Assembly (NCBI GenBank): GCA_965227875.1
Contig: OZ245783.1
Location: forward strand, 5,146,001-5,210,000
DNA length: 64,000 bases
DNA from: G965227875 sp965227875
GTDB taxonomy: Bacteria; Pseudomonadota; Alphaproteobacteria; Rhizobiales; JAJFHC01
Reading direction: 5' to 3'
In this document: positions 17,166 to 26,158 of the stretch, one piece after another
Position numbering within the stretch: position 1 is the first letter of the stretch
How the letters are laid out: each line of letters begins with the position of its first letter
Position numbers and translations under genes: made by a program
The notes under the pieces: generated by a model
The model's input: the letters and a program-made list of their open reading frames with translations, nothing else
Told to the model about the DNA's origin: nothing
The model's database searches: none

Positions 17166-17855
17166 ATGGGCCTGCAGGAACCGGTTCCGCACTATTTCGG
17201 GCACCGCGACCGGCTGCGCCAGCGGTTTCGCGAGGCTGGTGCGGAAAGCCTCGCCGACTACGAACTGCTGGAACTCATCCTCTTCCGCACCCTGCCCCGG
17301 CGGGATACCAAGCCGGTCGCCAAGGCCCTGCTCGCGGAATTCGGATCCTTCGCCGACGTCATCTCCGCGGAGCCCGAACGGCTGTGCAAGGTCAGGGGCG
17401 TCGGCGAAAGCGTCGCCGCGGACCTCCGCCTCGTCCGGGCCGCCGCCCACCGCCTGAGCCGCGACAGCGTCATCGGACGGTCGGTATTGTCGTCATGGTC
17501 CGCGGTCGTCGAGCACTGCCGCAGCACCATGGCCTATGACCGCAAGGAGAGCTTCCGGATCCTGTTTCTCGATCGCAAGAACGCGCTGATCGCCGACGAG
17601 GTCCAGCAGACCGGAACCGTCGACCACACCCCCGTCTACCCGCGCGAGGTGATGTCGCGCGCGCTGGAACTGGCCGCGTCAGGCATCATCCTCGTCCACA
17701 ATCACCCCTCCGGCGACCCGACGCCGTCCCAGGCCGACATCGAGATGACGGGCCGCATCGTCGAGGCGGGAAAAACACTCGGCATCACTGTCCATGACCA
17801 CCTGATCGTTGGCCGCTCCGGCCATCGCAGCCTTCGCGCGGACGGGCTTATGTAG
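17166..17855 (+). CDS. radC: RadC family protein (JAB/MPN domain)
   Basis: A 229-residue RadC family protein. The N-terminal helix-hairpin-helix region (LSxxDYELLELILF; CKVRGVGESVAADLRL) is followed by a JAMM metal-binding domain with HNHPSGDPTPSQAD (His178, His180, Asp191) and the final GHRSLRADGLM. RadC proteins carry a zinc-protease-like fold; the historic DNA repair role is doubtful. It lies 12 bases after map on the same strand, the third gene of the group. Confidence 0.92.
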   Translation: MGLQEPVPHYFGHRDRLRQRFREAGAESLADYELLELILFRTLPRRDTKPVAKALLAEFGSFADVISAEPERLCKVRGVGESVAADLRLVRAAAHRLSRDSVIGRSVLSSWSAVVEHCRSTMAYDRKESFRILFLDRKNALIADEVQQTGTVDHTPVYPREVMSRALELAASGIILVHNHPSGDPTPSQADIEMTGRIVEAGKTLGITVHDHLIVGRSGHRSLRADGLM

Positions 17856-17898
17856 GGGCTGGAAGCGGAATCTTCAGGCCCATCGATGACGTGCAGCT

Positions 17899-18759
17899 TT
17901 ACGCATAGCGCCGCGCGAAGGCCACGCAGATCACGACCGCCGCTGCCGCCGCGACCATCGACCACGCGATCCGCTCGCCCAGCAGGAGCGCGGCAAAGGC
18001 AAGTCCGAGGAAAGGCTGGATGAGCTGCAACTGGCCAATACTTGCGATTCCCCCCGCCGCAAGGCCGCGGTACCAGAAGACGAAGCCGACCAGCATGCTG
18101 AAGACCGAAACGTAGCCCAGCCCGACCCACGCCTGCGCGGGCACGCCGTCCAAGCCCGACGGGCGCATCACGACGGCAAGCCCGGCCATCAGCGGAAACG
18201 AGAAGACCAGCGCCCAGGAAATCACCTGCCAGCCGCCCAGCCGGCGCGACAGGACGGCACCCTCGGCATAGCCCAGCCCGCACAGGACCACCGCACCCAG
18301 CATGTAGAGGTCGCCGGCCAGCGACGCTTCGCCGCCTCCGGACAGCGCAAAGAGCGCGACGGTGAGACTGCCCAGCCCGGAGAAGATCCAGAACGGGAAC
18401 CCCGGGCGTTCGCCGCCGCGGAGGACGCCGAACGTGGCCGTGGCGAGCGGAAGGAGGCCGATGAACACCAGCGAGTGCGCGGCCGTCACATGCCGAAGGG
18501 CCAGCGCGCTCAACAGCGGGAAAGCGACGACAACCCCCAAAGAGACGATCAGGAGCGGGACGAGATCTTCACGGCGCGGCCGGGCCTGGCGCAGCATGAA
18601 GAGAAAGGCGCCGGCCAGCAGCGCGGCGATCGCCGCGCGGGCGCCGGTCAGGAAAAAGGGCTCGAACCCCGACACGGCCACCCGCGTCGCCGGAAGCGAC
18701 CCGCTGAAGATCGCCATGCCCAGAAACCCGTTCAGCCAGCCATCCATCGAAGTTTTCAT
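17899..18759 (-). CDS. EamA family transporter (DMT superfamily)
   Basis: A 286-residue membrane protein with ten predicted helices in two homologous EamA halves (about 1-140 and 145-286). Features are the conserved first-half stretch GARAAIAALLAGAFL and second-half LQLIQPFLGLAFAALLLGERI. Such proteins export amino acids, purines or other metabolites. The ATG ending at 18759 has GAGGCGG upstream and is used; the open frame continues to 18999 across the regulator promoter and is not protein-like. It is divergent from a MocR-type regulator with a 28-bp palindrome between, so it is likely regulated by it. Confidence 0.88.
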   Translation of the reverse strand: MKTSMDGWLNGFLGMAIFSGSLPATRVAVSGFEPFFLTGARAAIAALLAGAFLFMLRQARPRREDLVPLLIVSLGVVVAFPLLSALALRHVTAAHSLVFIGLLPLATATFGVLRGGERPGFPFWIFSGLGSLTVALFALSGGGEASLAGDLYMLGAVVLCGLGYAEGAVLSRRLGGWQVISWALVFSFPLMAGLAVVMRPSGLDGVPAQAWVGLGYVSVFSMLVGFVFWYRGLAAGGIASIGQLQLIQPFLGLAFAALLLGERIAWSMVAAAAAVVICVAFARRYA

Positions 18760-18821
18760 GACACCGCCTCGTTTTCGATGACGAACGGTATCTTGACGAG
18801 GGGTCGCAAAACAGGGACAGT

Positions 18822-18849
18822 TCAATACAATTTGGCCAAACTGTATTGA
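18822..18849. promoter_or_regulatory. 28-bp palindrome in the EamA/MocR intergenic region, likely operator
   Basis: The sequence is a near-perfect inverted repeat centred at 18835/18836. The core is TTTGGCCAAA, flanked by matching arms TCAATACA (18822-18829) and TGTATTGA (18842-18849), with one mismatched pair between arm and core. It overlaps the space just before the regulator start (18854) and lies 63 bases upstream of the transporter start. MocR/PdxR regulators bind such sites between divergent genes; the assignment here is by position and symmetry. Confidence 0.75.
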
Positions 18850-18853
18850 TATT

Positions 18854-20275
18854 GTGAGCAACACACTCGAGATGGACAACGCCGGTGACAGGCAGCGCGG
18901 AATCCGCACGGCGCGGGTCATGGACGAGATACGCGCTCGCGTGGCGGGCCGGTCCCTTTCGCCCGGTGACCGCCTGCCGTCGATCAGGCGCTGCGCCACG
19001 GCGATGAACGTATCGCCCTCTACCGTCGTCGAGGCCTACGAACGCCTCACCGCCGAAGGACTGATCCACCCGCGCCGGGGTTCGGGCTTCTACGTCTCCG
19101 CGACCGCGTTGCCGCCACTGTCGGTGGCAGAGATCGAACCCGTAAACGATCGCGCGGTCGATCCGTTCTGGGTCTCCCGGCAATCTCTCGACGCCGATGC
19201 GGAGACCCTGAAACCCGGCTGCGGCTGGCTCCCGGCCTCCTGGATGCCGGTCGATGCCCTGCGCCGCGCCTTCCGCGGCATTGCCCGCGGCGCACCCGAC
19301 CTGATGACGGACTACGGCAGTTCGCGCGGCTCGCCCCGCTTGCGCCGGCTCATGGCCGCGCGTCTCGCCGGCCTGGGCGTGGACGCTGCCGCAGACCAGG
19401 TGCTGCTGACATCCTCCGGCACCCAGGCGATCGACCTCGTGTGCCGGCTCTTCTTGAGGCCTGGCGACACGGTGCTCGTCGACGACCCGTGTTATTTCAA
19501 TTTCCTGGCCCTGCTGCGCGCCCACCAGGTGCGCATCGCGAGCGTTCCCTACACGCCCGCGGGTCCCGATATCGGCCGGTTCGAGTCCGTTCTGGCCGCG
19601 GAGAGGCCCCGCCTCTACCTCACCAATTCCGCCCTGCACAACCCGACCGGCGCGACGATGAGCCTGCGAACGGCACACCGTCTGCTGACGGCCGCCGCCG
19701 AGCATGACCTAACGATCGTCGAGGACGACATCTTCGCCGAGTTCGAACCCAAACCGTCTCCCCGGCTCGCGGCTCTGGACGGGCTCGAACGCGTGATCCA
19801 CGTCGGCAGTTTTTCTAAGACCCTCTCGTCTTCCGTGCGCTGCGGCTACATCGCCGCGCGCCGGGACTGGACCGACGACCTCGTCGACCTCCAGGTCGCC
19901 ACCGGCTTTGGCGGTCCCTCGCCTTTCGCGACCGAGGCGATCGCCCAGACCCTCACCGGCGGACAGTATCGCAAGCATATCGTGGAACTTCACCGCAGAC
20001 TCGACCACGCCCGTAGCGAAACGGCCGACCGGCTCGCAGCCCTGGGCATCGAACCGTGGCTCATGCCGAGGGGCGGTTTCTACCTCTGGTGCCGCCTGCC
20101 GGATGGTCTCGATTCGGCCGAGATGGCGAGGGCAGCCCTGGAGGAGAAGGTCGTCCTGGCGCCGGGCAACGTTTTCAGCCCGTCTCAGACCGCGGCCGGA
20201 TTCATGCGGTTCAACGTGGCGCAGTGCGGCGATCCGCAGTTCATCGACGTCCTGAAACGGGCGATGGGCATCTAG
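18854..20275 (+). CDS. MocR-type regulator (GntR helix-turn-helix plus aminotransferase domain)
   Basis: A 473-residue PLP-dependent transcription factor. The N-terminal winged helix-turn-helix is LSPGDRLPSIRRCATAMNVSPSTVVEAYERL, then the wing LIHPRRGSGFYV (to ~75). A linker precedes a fold-type I aminotransferase domain from ~115. The PLP lysine is Lys322 in GSFSKTLSSSVR, and NPTGATMS and TIVEDDIFAEF fit the cofactor site. Such regulators sense PLP, GABA, taurine or amino acids. The start is the GTG at 18854, just after the palindrome; an ATG at 18872 is the alternative. It probably controls the divergent EamA exporter and itself. Confidence 0.9.
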   Translation: MSNTLEMDNAGDRQRGIRTARVMDEIRARVAGRSLSPGDRLPSIRRCATAMNVSPSTVVEAYERLTAEGLIHPRRGSGFYVSATALPPLSVAEIEPVNDRAVDPFWVSRQSLDADAETLKPGCGWLPASWMPVDALRRAFRGIARGAPDLMTDYGSSRGSPRLRRLMAARLAGLGVDAAADQVLLTSSGTQAIDLVCRLFLRPGDTVLVDDPCYFNFLALLRAHQVRIASVPYTPAGPDIGRFESVLAAERPRLYLTNSALHNPTGATMSLRTAHRLLTAAAEHDLTIVEDDIFAEFEPKPSPRLAALDGLERVIHVGSFSKTLSSSVRCGYIAARRDWTDDLVDLQVATGFGGPSPFATEAIAQTLTGGQYRKHIVELHRRLDHARSETADRLAALGIEPWLMPRGGFYLWCRLPDGLDSAEMARAALEEKVVLAPGNVFSPSQTAAGFMRFNVAQCGDPQFIDVLKRAMGI

Positions 20276-20446
20276 AACCATGCTGCGAATCGGGACCCGC
20301 CTGCTGTAAACGCGCAGGATCTTTGCGGAATGTATTGTCGAATTGATTCGCGTGAGGGTTGTGGTGCCGCGACGCGACCGCCGCATTTCAATGATCACGC
20401 CCGGCACCACCTACCGCCAGGGCCCCCGGCTCAGCCAGACAGTCAA

Positions 20447-20481
20447 TGCACGTGTCTCCAATTTGTCTAAAATTGCGTGCA
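20447..20481. promoter_or_regulatory. Nested inverted repeats upstream of the LysR gene
   Basis: CAATTT and AAATTG arms enclose five bases (20459-20475). A second, outer pair TGCACG (20447-20452) and CGTGCA (20476-20481) surrounds them asymmetrically. The element is 80 bases upstream of the LysR start in a locally AT-rich stretch. It is a candidate autoregulatory site; the canonical T-N11-A spacing is not met by the inner arms. Confidence 0.4.
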
Positions 20482-20560
20482 CAACGTTAGCAAAACCCTC
20501 ATGTCTCACATATAACCACGCCGGAACGCCCGGCACTTCACCTAATTCCGTATAGGCCCT

Positions 20561-21571
20561 ATGCAGAAACACGGCACAGACGACATCATCCTTCGCCGCA
20601 CGCTGAATTGGGACGAACTGAGGTACTTTCTCGCGGCTGCCGAAACAGGAAGCCTCAACCAGGCCGCGCAAAAGCTGGGCGTCACGCAGCCGACACTCAG
20701 CCGCCGGATCGACAGTCTGGAACACAGTCTCGGCGCGCGGCTGTTCACACGCCAGCCGCAGGGAATCGAGCTGACCGACGCCGGCAGGCGCGTTCTGATC
20801 CATGCGCAACGCATGCAGAGTTCTGCCGTCGATATCGACCGGGCGGTATCGGGCGCCGACAACGCGATGAAGGGCAACGTGCGCATTCTTTCCCAGGACG
20901 GGTTCGCGGCCTTCTGGATGCTGCCGCATCTCCACGAGTTCCATTTCGACCATCCCGACATAAGGATCGAACTGCTCGACGACTGCCCCGCTGCCCGGGC
21001 CGCGGACATCCCCGCCGAGATCGCCATCCAGACAAGCGAAGCCGACCAGCTCGACGCGGTCGCCTATCCGCTCGGAACCATGCATTTCTGCCTCTTCGCG
21101 ACGCAGGCCTATGTCGAGCGTTGGGGCCGGCCCGAAAACGAGGCGGAACTCGAAAACCACCGGTTCATATCCCACCACGGCCTGCGCCACGGCGCGCAGG
21201 ACTGGGCCACCACCCTGCTCAAGGCCGGCGAGGCATGCCGGACGATCCTCGAATGCAGTTCCGGTGCGGCCGTCCACCAGGCCGTGAGACAGGACCTGGG
21301 GATTGCCGCCCTTCCGACCTGCATGACGGCCACCGACCGCTCTCTCGTCCAACTCGCCCCGGACCTGACGGCGAGAACCCGGTTCTGGGCCGTGTTCCAT
21401 CGCGAAACCGGTGAACTGGCGCGGGTCAGGGCGGCCATCGACTGGCTCAAGCGCATCTGCAGCCCCCGCGTCAGTCCGCATTTCGCGCAAGACTTTGTCC
21501 CTCCGGCGGAGCTTTTTGATAAGACTCGGGAATCGACAACCGGCGACCGAGTCGGAACGGCCTCTTCCTGA
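20561..21571 (+). CDS. LysR family transcriptional regulator
   Basis: A 336-residue LysR regulator. The N-terminal helix-turn-helix spans roughly residues 14-74 (LNWDELRYFLAAAETGSLNQAAQKLGVTQPTLSRRIDSLE). A substrate-binding domain of the periplasmic-binding fold follows (GNVRILSQDGFAAFWMLPHLHEFH; DIRIELLDDCPAARAADIPAEIAI). The C-terminal tail beyond ~310 is polar. The domain resembles LysR proteins with ligand sites for small organic acids; the ligand is unknown. It lies 48 bases upstream of the ampG-like transporter gene on the same strand, so it may regulate that gene. Confidence 0.88.
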   Translation: MQKHGTDDIILRRTLNWDELRYFLAAAETGSLNQAAQKLGVTQPTLSRRIDSLEHSLGARLFTRQPQGIELTDAGRRVLIHAQRMQSSAVDIDRAVSGADNAMKGNVRILSQDGFAAFWMLPHLHEFHFDHPDIRIELLDDCPAARAADIPAEIAIQTSEADQLDAVAYPLGTMHFCLFATQAYVERWGRPENEAELENHRFISHHGLRHGAQDWATTLLKAGEACRTILECSSGAAVHQAVRQDLGIAALPTCMTATDRSLVQLAPDLTARTRFWAVFHRETGELARVRAAIDWLKRICSPRVSPHFAQDFVPPAELFDKTRESTTGDRVGTASS

Positions 21572-21619
21572 CGGCGCCGGGCCGGAGGATTTCGGCGAGG
21601 CATTGCCACGGTCGTAGCG

Positions 21620-23149
21620 ATGGAAGACATGACGCTGCAGGATACAGACGCTCCGCAGACCTGGCGTGAAAGCCTGGCCCTTGCCCTCGACCCGCGCTCG
21701 CTGCGCATGCTGCTGCTGGGCTTTTCGGCCGGCCTGCCGCTGCTGCTGGTGTTCTCCACGCTGTCCGTCTGGCTGATCAAGGCGGGCGTGAAACGGGACG
21801 TGGTTACCTATTTCAGCTGGGCGGGCATTGCCTACGCCTTCAAGTTCGTCTGGTCGCCGCTGATCGACCGCATTTCCCTGCCCGTGCTCGCGGGGTTGCT
21901 TGGCCATCGCCGCGCGTGGCTGCTGCTCGCCCAGTTCGGCATCGTCGCCGCGATCCTGTTCACCGCAACGACGGACCCCGCGCGGGCGATCGAACTGACC
22001 GCCATCGGCGCGGTGGCGATCGGTTTCACAAGCGCCACGCAGGACATCGTGATCGATGCCTACCGCATCGAATCCGCCCCGCCCCGCCTGCAGGCCTTCC
22101 TCTCGGCGGCCTATGTCGCGGGCTATCGCGTCGCGATGCTGACCGCGGGTGCCGGCGCCCTGTGGCTTGCCGACTGGCTGGGAGCGGAAACCTACGACCC
22201 AACCACGTGGACCCGGGTCTACCAGGCCATGGCGGGTTTCATGCTGGTGGGCATCGCGGCGACGCTGCTCTCGCCCGAGCCCTCCGCCGACCGCAACCTG
22301 AGTACCGACAAGACCGTGCAGTTGAGGCTGCTCCTGGCCTTCCTCGCCGCGGTGTGCGTACTCGTCATCGTCTACCGCTGGATCGGAGGGTCGGCGGGCG
22401 GCCTCGGCCCGGTGTCCGCGTTTCTTTACGCCGCCGGCCGCATGCTGGCCGCCCTGGCCGCCGCCGGTGTCGCCATCTACGTGCTTGCCAGGGCTGGCTT
22501 CGTGCCCTCCGGGGAAGCGCGCACCGCATATGTCGAGCCGTTCACGGATTTCGTCGCGCGCTATGGCATGCCGGCGATCGCCATCCTTGCCCTGATCGGC
22601 ATATACCGCATCGCCGACATCGTCATGGGCGCGGTCGCCAACGTGTTCTATCTCGAAATGGGATTCGAGGTCGGGCAGATCGCCACCTATTCGAAGTTCT
22701 TCGGACTGATCGCGACGATTGCCGGCGGTTTCCTGGGCGGCATAATCGCCAGCCGCATCGGCGTTCTGAAGGCGCTCTTTCTCGGCGCGGTCCTGGCGGC
22801 CGCCAGCAACCTGCTCTTCGCCTTTCTCGCCACGCAGGGAGCGGATATCCGCCTGCTCATGGCCGTCATCACCGCGGACAATCTCTCGGCCGGTTTCGCC
22901 GTCGCCGCCTTCGTCGCCTACCTGTCCGCCCTCACGAACATCTCCTTCACCGCCACCCAGTACGCGCTCTTCACCTCGATCATGCTCCTAGTACCGAAAG
23001 TTCTTGCGGGATACTCAGGCGCCATCGTGACGGGCACGGGCTATCCCATGTTCTTCGTGCTGACCGCCCTGCTCGGGGTGCCGGTCATCGCGCTGGTGCT
23101 CTGGGTCGGCAAGCTGGCGCCGGTCGAGGAGGAGAAGTCAGCCGGTTGA
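21620..23149 (+). CDS. ampG: AmpG-like muropeptide permease (MFS)
   Basis: A 509-residue membrane protein with about 12-14 helices. The N-terminal LLLGFSAGLPLLLVFSTLSVWL matches the AmpG signature. TWSPLID-type WSPLIDRIS and the STQDIVIDAYRIE-type TQDIVIDAYRIE loop are also present. AmpG imports anhydromuropeptides (GlcNAc-anhMurNAc peptides) during peptidoglycan recycling. Its middle contains an unusually long helix/loop region (~250-330). The 3' end overlaps the convergent ASKHA gene by 12 bases. A LysR gene precedes it. Confidence 0.88.
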   Translation: MEDMTLQDTDAPQTWRESLALALDPRSLRMLLLGFSAGLPLLLVFSTLSVWLIKAGVKRDVVTYFSWAGIAYAFKFVWSPLIDRISLPVLAGLLGHRRAWLLLAQFGIVAAILFTATTDPARAIELTAIGAVAIGFTSATQDIVIDAYRIESAPPRLQAFLSAAYVAGYRVAMLTAGAGALWLADWLGAETYDPTTWTRVYQAMAGFMLVGIAATLLSPEPSADRNLSTDKTVQLRLLLAFLAAVCVLVIVYRWIGGSAGGLGPVSAFLYAAGRMLAALAAAGVAIYVLARAGFVPSGEARTAYVEPFTDFVARYGMPAIAILALIGIYRIADIVMGAVANVFYLEMGFEVGQIATYSKFFGLIATIAGGFLGGIIASRIGVLKALFLGAVLAAASNLLFAFLATQGADIRLLMAVITADNLSAGFAVAAFVAYLSALTNISFTATQYALFTSIMLLVPKVLAGYSGAIVTGTGYPMFFVLTALLGVPVIALVLWVGKLAPVEEEKSAG

Positions 23150-25192
23150 GGCGTTGCGCCGCCGCCTGCGCCGCCTGCTGCCGGCTTCCGGCGGTTCGTC
23201 GTCCTCGCCAGCGCGTTGGGGAAGCGAGACGATCCGCGCGAGATTGACATACGGGTCCTTCTTGTGGGGAAACGCCATGGCGTTGACGAAATGGTCCTGG
23301 AAAGCAGGTTCAACCGCGGTTTCCACCTTTTCGATTCGCCGCACGATATCCTCGATTTCGCGCCGCGCCGCCCGGTTGAGAAGGGCGATGCGGGCCCCTG
23401 TCCCGGCGGCGTTCCCCGCTGACTGGACCTTTTCGATGTCGCAATCGGGAATAAGCCCGAGCACCATGGCGTACTTCACGTCGATATGGCTGCCGAATGC
23501 GCCGGCCAGCGTGATCCGGTCCACCGTGTTGACGCCCATGCGGTCCATGAGCAGGCGCGCGCCGGCGTATAGCGCGGCCTTGGCGAGCTGGATGGCGCGC
23601 ACGTCGTTCTGGGTGATGGTGATGCGCGGGGAACCGTCATGCAGGAGATAGCTGAAGGTCCGGCCCTCAGAGACCAGCCGCTCGCTGCGTGCGGCCAGCC
23701 GACCGTCGATGACGCCGTCATGGTTGATGACGCCGGCCAGGAACAGTTCGGCGAGCACCTCTATGATCCCCGACCCGCAGATACCCGTCACCCCGGTATC
23801 TGCGACGTCTTCCGCAAAGCCCTCTTCGTTCGACCAGAGATCCGACCCGATCACCCGGAAACGGGGCTCTAGGGTCACCGGATCTATGCGCACACGCTCG
23901 ATCGCTCCGGGCGCGGCACGCTGGCCGGAGGATATCTGGGCACCTTCGAAGGCCGGCCCGGTGGGCGAACTCGCCGCCAGCATCTCCCGGCTGTTCCCCA
24001 GGATGATCTCGGCGTTTGTGCCCACGTCGACGACGAGCGTGAGTTCATCGTTGAGATGCGGGCTCTCGGACAGGGCGACACCGGCCGCATCCGCACCCAC
24101 GTGCCCCGCGATACAGGGCAGGATATAGACCCGCGCGCCGTCGGCGAGCCTGATGTCGAGATCGCGCGCGGTCAGGTCCAGCGCCAGACCCGTCGCCAGC
24201 GCGAACGGAGCGCCGCCCAGTTCGGTCGGATCGAGGCCGAGGAAGAGATGATGCATGACCGGGTTGCCCACCAGCACCGCGGACAAGACCTCGTCGAGGT
24301 CGACACCGGCTTCGGCGGCCACTTCGGCGGCCAGGTCCGACAGCGCGGCACGAATGACGGTGGTCATTTCCTCTTCGCCGCCCGGGTTCATCATCACGTA
24401 GGACACCCGGCTCATGAGGTCCTCGCCGAACCGGATCTGCGGGTTCATCAGCCCGGCGGAGGCCAGGACCTCGCCGGTGTCGAGTGCGCACAGGTGTGCG
24501 GCTATGGTTGTCGACCCGACATCGACGGCAAGGCCGTAGGCCCGGTCGTGAAAGCCGGGCCACAGGGCGATGATCTCGCTTCGCTGGCCCGCATGGGGCA
24601 TGTGCACAGCCGCGGTTACCGTCCAGTTGCCGCTGCGCAGGGTCTTCTGCAGGGTGCGGAGCACATGCGGGTCGGCGCGCGTGACCTCGAGCTCCCACTG
24701 TTCCTCGAGCGCCCCGAACAGCCGTTCGAGATCGCTCGACGGGTGGTGCATGTCCGGTTCAGCCACCTCGACGTAGCAGAGCCGGATCGCCGGATCGATC
24801 TCGATGTCGCGCGCCTCCGCGCGCTTGCGCACAACCTGCCGGTGAACCTGGCTGTCCGCGGGCACGTCGATGACGACGTCGCCCTCGAGCAGCGCCGAAC
24901 AGCTCAGCCGCCGGCCGGGCGCAAGCCCGCGTTTTTCGTCGTAGCGCGTCTCGTTGCGGCCGCGTTCGCTCAGATGGCTCGTCCGCGATTCGATGCCGTG
25001 CTTGGCAAACGATCCTTCCGATACCGTCACCTGGCAGCGCCCGCAGATCCCACGTCCGCCGCACACGGAATCGATATCGACCCCGAGCGACCGTGCAGCG
25101 GCGAGAACCGGAGTCCCGAGCGCGAACCGGCCGCGCTTGCCCGAAGGCGTGAAGACCACGAGGGCATCGCCCGACTGGCGGTCTGTGCTCAC
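23138..25192 (-). CDS. ASKHA-domain corrinoid activation protein, RACo-like, with N-terminal 2Fe-2S domain
   Basis: A 684-residue protein. Residues ~10-105 form a plant-type ferredoxin domain with cluster ligands Cys44, Cys50, Cys53 (CGGRGICGRC) and Cys98 (RRLSCSA). The rest is a DUF4445-type ASKHA ATPase (GLAVDVGSTTIAAHLC ... LTLVVDVGTNAEIILG ... CGSGIIEVLAELF). Homologues (RamA, RACo) reduce inactive Co(II) corrinoid to Co(I) using ATP and an electron from the ferredoxin domain. The GTG ending at 25192 has GGGAG ten bases upstream. The C-terminus ends in a run of seven arginines, a feature shared with neighbours. It is third in a leftward operon after the 'virulence factor' and MeTr genes. 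Confidence 0.85.
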   Translation of the reverse strand: MSTDRQSGDALVVFTPSGKRGRFALGTPVLAAARSLGVDIDSVCGGRGICGRCQVTVSEGSFAKHGIESRTSHLSERGRNETRYDEKRGLAPGRRLSCSALLEGDVVIDVPADSQVHRQVVRKRAEARDIEIDPAIRLCYVEVAEPDMHHPSSDLERLFGALEEQWELEVTRADPHVLRTLQKTLRSGNWTVTAAVHMPHAGQRSEIIALWPGFHDRAYGLAVDVGSTTIAAHLCALDTGEVLASAGLMNPQIRFGEDLMSRVSYVMMNPGGEEEMTTVIRAALSDLAAEVAAEAGVDLDEVLSAVLVGNPVMHHLFLGLDPTELGGAPFALATGLALDLTARDLDIRLADGARVYILPCIAGHVGADAAGVALSESPHLNDELTLVVDVGTNAEIILGNSREMLAASSPTGPAFEGAQISSGQRAAPGAIERVRIDPVTLEPRFRVIGSDLWSNEEGFAEDVADTGVTGICGSGIIEVLAELFLAGVINHDGVIDGRLAARSERLVSEGRTFSYLLHDGSPRITITQNDVRAIQLAKAALYAGARLLMDRMGVNTVDRITLAGAFGSHIDVKYAMVLGLIPDCDIEKVQSAGNAAGTGARIALLNRAARREIEDIVRRIEKVETAVEPAFQDHFVNAMAFPHKKDPYVNLARIVSLPQRAGEDDEPPEAGSRRRRRRRNASTG

Positions 25193-25223
25193 GAAACGCG
25201 GCTCCCGGCTGGCATGACGACCG

Positions 25224-26132
25224 TCACGCGCGGCGACGGCGGCGGCGGCCTTCGCGCGCCCCCCCGGCCCCGGCTTCGCCGGCCGCCGCAGGTTCGCGGT
25301 ACTTGGTGAGCCAGTTGCGGCAGTCCTTGTCGACGCCGTTGAGCACGTTGGCCGCCATCACGCCGCCCATTTCCTCTTCGTGGAGCGGGTTCATGATGGC
25401 CGATGTCATGCCCGCGCACGCCGCCATGGACAGGAAGTGGGCATTGAGCGCGTGCCGGTTGGGCACGCCGAAGCTGATGTTGGACGCCCCGCAGGTGGAA
25501 TTGACGTGCAGTTCGTCGCGCAGGCGGCGCAGCAGGGCGAAAACCTGCTGGCCGGCCGTGCCCATGGCGCCGATCGGCATGACGAGCGGATCGACGACCA
25601 CGTCGCACGGCTTGATCCCGAAGTCCTGGGCGCGTTCGACGATCTTCTTGGCGACGTCGAAGCGAACGTCGGGATCTTCGGAGATTCCGGTCTCGTCGTT
25701 GGAGATCGCGACGACGGCGCAATCGTATTTCTTGATCAGGGGAAGCACGCGTTCGAGCACCTCGTCCTCGCCGGTCACGGAATTCACGAGCGGACGTCCC
25801 TTGTAGACCGCCAGACCGGCCTCCAGGGCCTCGATGATCGAGGAATCGATGGAGATCGGCACGTCGACGAGGCTCTGCACGAGCTGGATGGTCTCGGCCA
25901 GGATGCGCGGCTCGTCCGCGAGCGGGATTCCCGCGTTGACGTCCAGCATAGTGGCCCCCGCCTCCACCTGGGCTATCGCGTCGGCTTCGACGGTTGCGTA
26001 GTTGCCCTCCTTCATCTCGGCGGCGAGCTTCTTGCGGCCGGTCGGGTTGATGCGCTCGCCGATCACGCAGAACGGCCGGTCGAAGCCGATCACGACTTCC
26101 TTCTTTTCTGAACTTATGACGGTTTCGGTCAT
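25224..26132 (-). CDS. Methyltetrahydrofolate:corrinoid methyltransferase (MeTr/MtvA type)
   Basis: A 302-residue pterin-binding TIM-barrel enzyme. ICVIGERINPTGRKKL-like sequence (CVIGERINPTGR), GATMLDVNAG, PISIDSS, NSVTGED and DVVVDPLVMPIG match MetH-type/AcsE pterin domains. It moves a methyl group between a corrinoid protein and tetrahydrofolate. The direction here is probably methyl-corrinoid to THF if the pathway is catabolic (inference). Its C-terminal ~20 residues are an added tail (GEAGAGGAREGRRRRRRA) with six arginines. It lies 31 bases upstream of the activator gene and 26 bases after the 'virulence factor' gene. Confidence 0.9.
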   Translation of the reverse strand: MTETVISSEKKEVVIGFDRPFCVIGERINPTGRKKLAAEMKEGNYATVEADAIAQVEAGATMLDVNAGIPLADEPRILAETIQLVQSLVDVPISIDSSIIEALEAGLAVYKGRPLVNSVTGEDEVLERVLPLIKKYDCAVVAISNDETGISEDPDVRFDVAKKIVERAQDFGIKPCDVVVDPLVMPIGAMGTAGQQVFALLRRLRDELHVNSTCGASNISFGVPNRHALNAHFLSMAACAGMTSAIMNPLHEEEMGGVMAANVLNGVDKDCRNWLTKYREPAAAGEAGAGGAREGRRRRRRA

Positions 26133-26158
26133 GACTGATTTCCTCTGGTGGGCGCCGT

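Noticed and set aside
20561..23149. Classical AmpR-AmpG-AmpC resistance locus
   Set aside because: No beta-lactamase gene is present, and the LysR protein has no features that I can assign specifically to AmpR.
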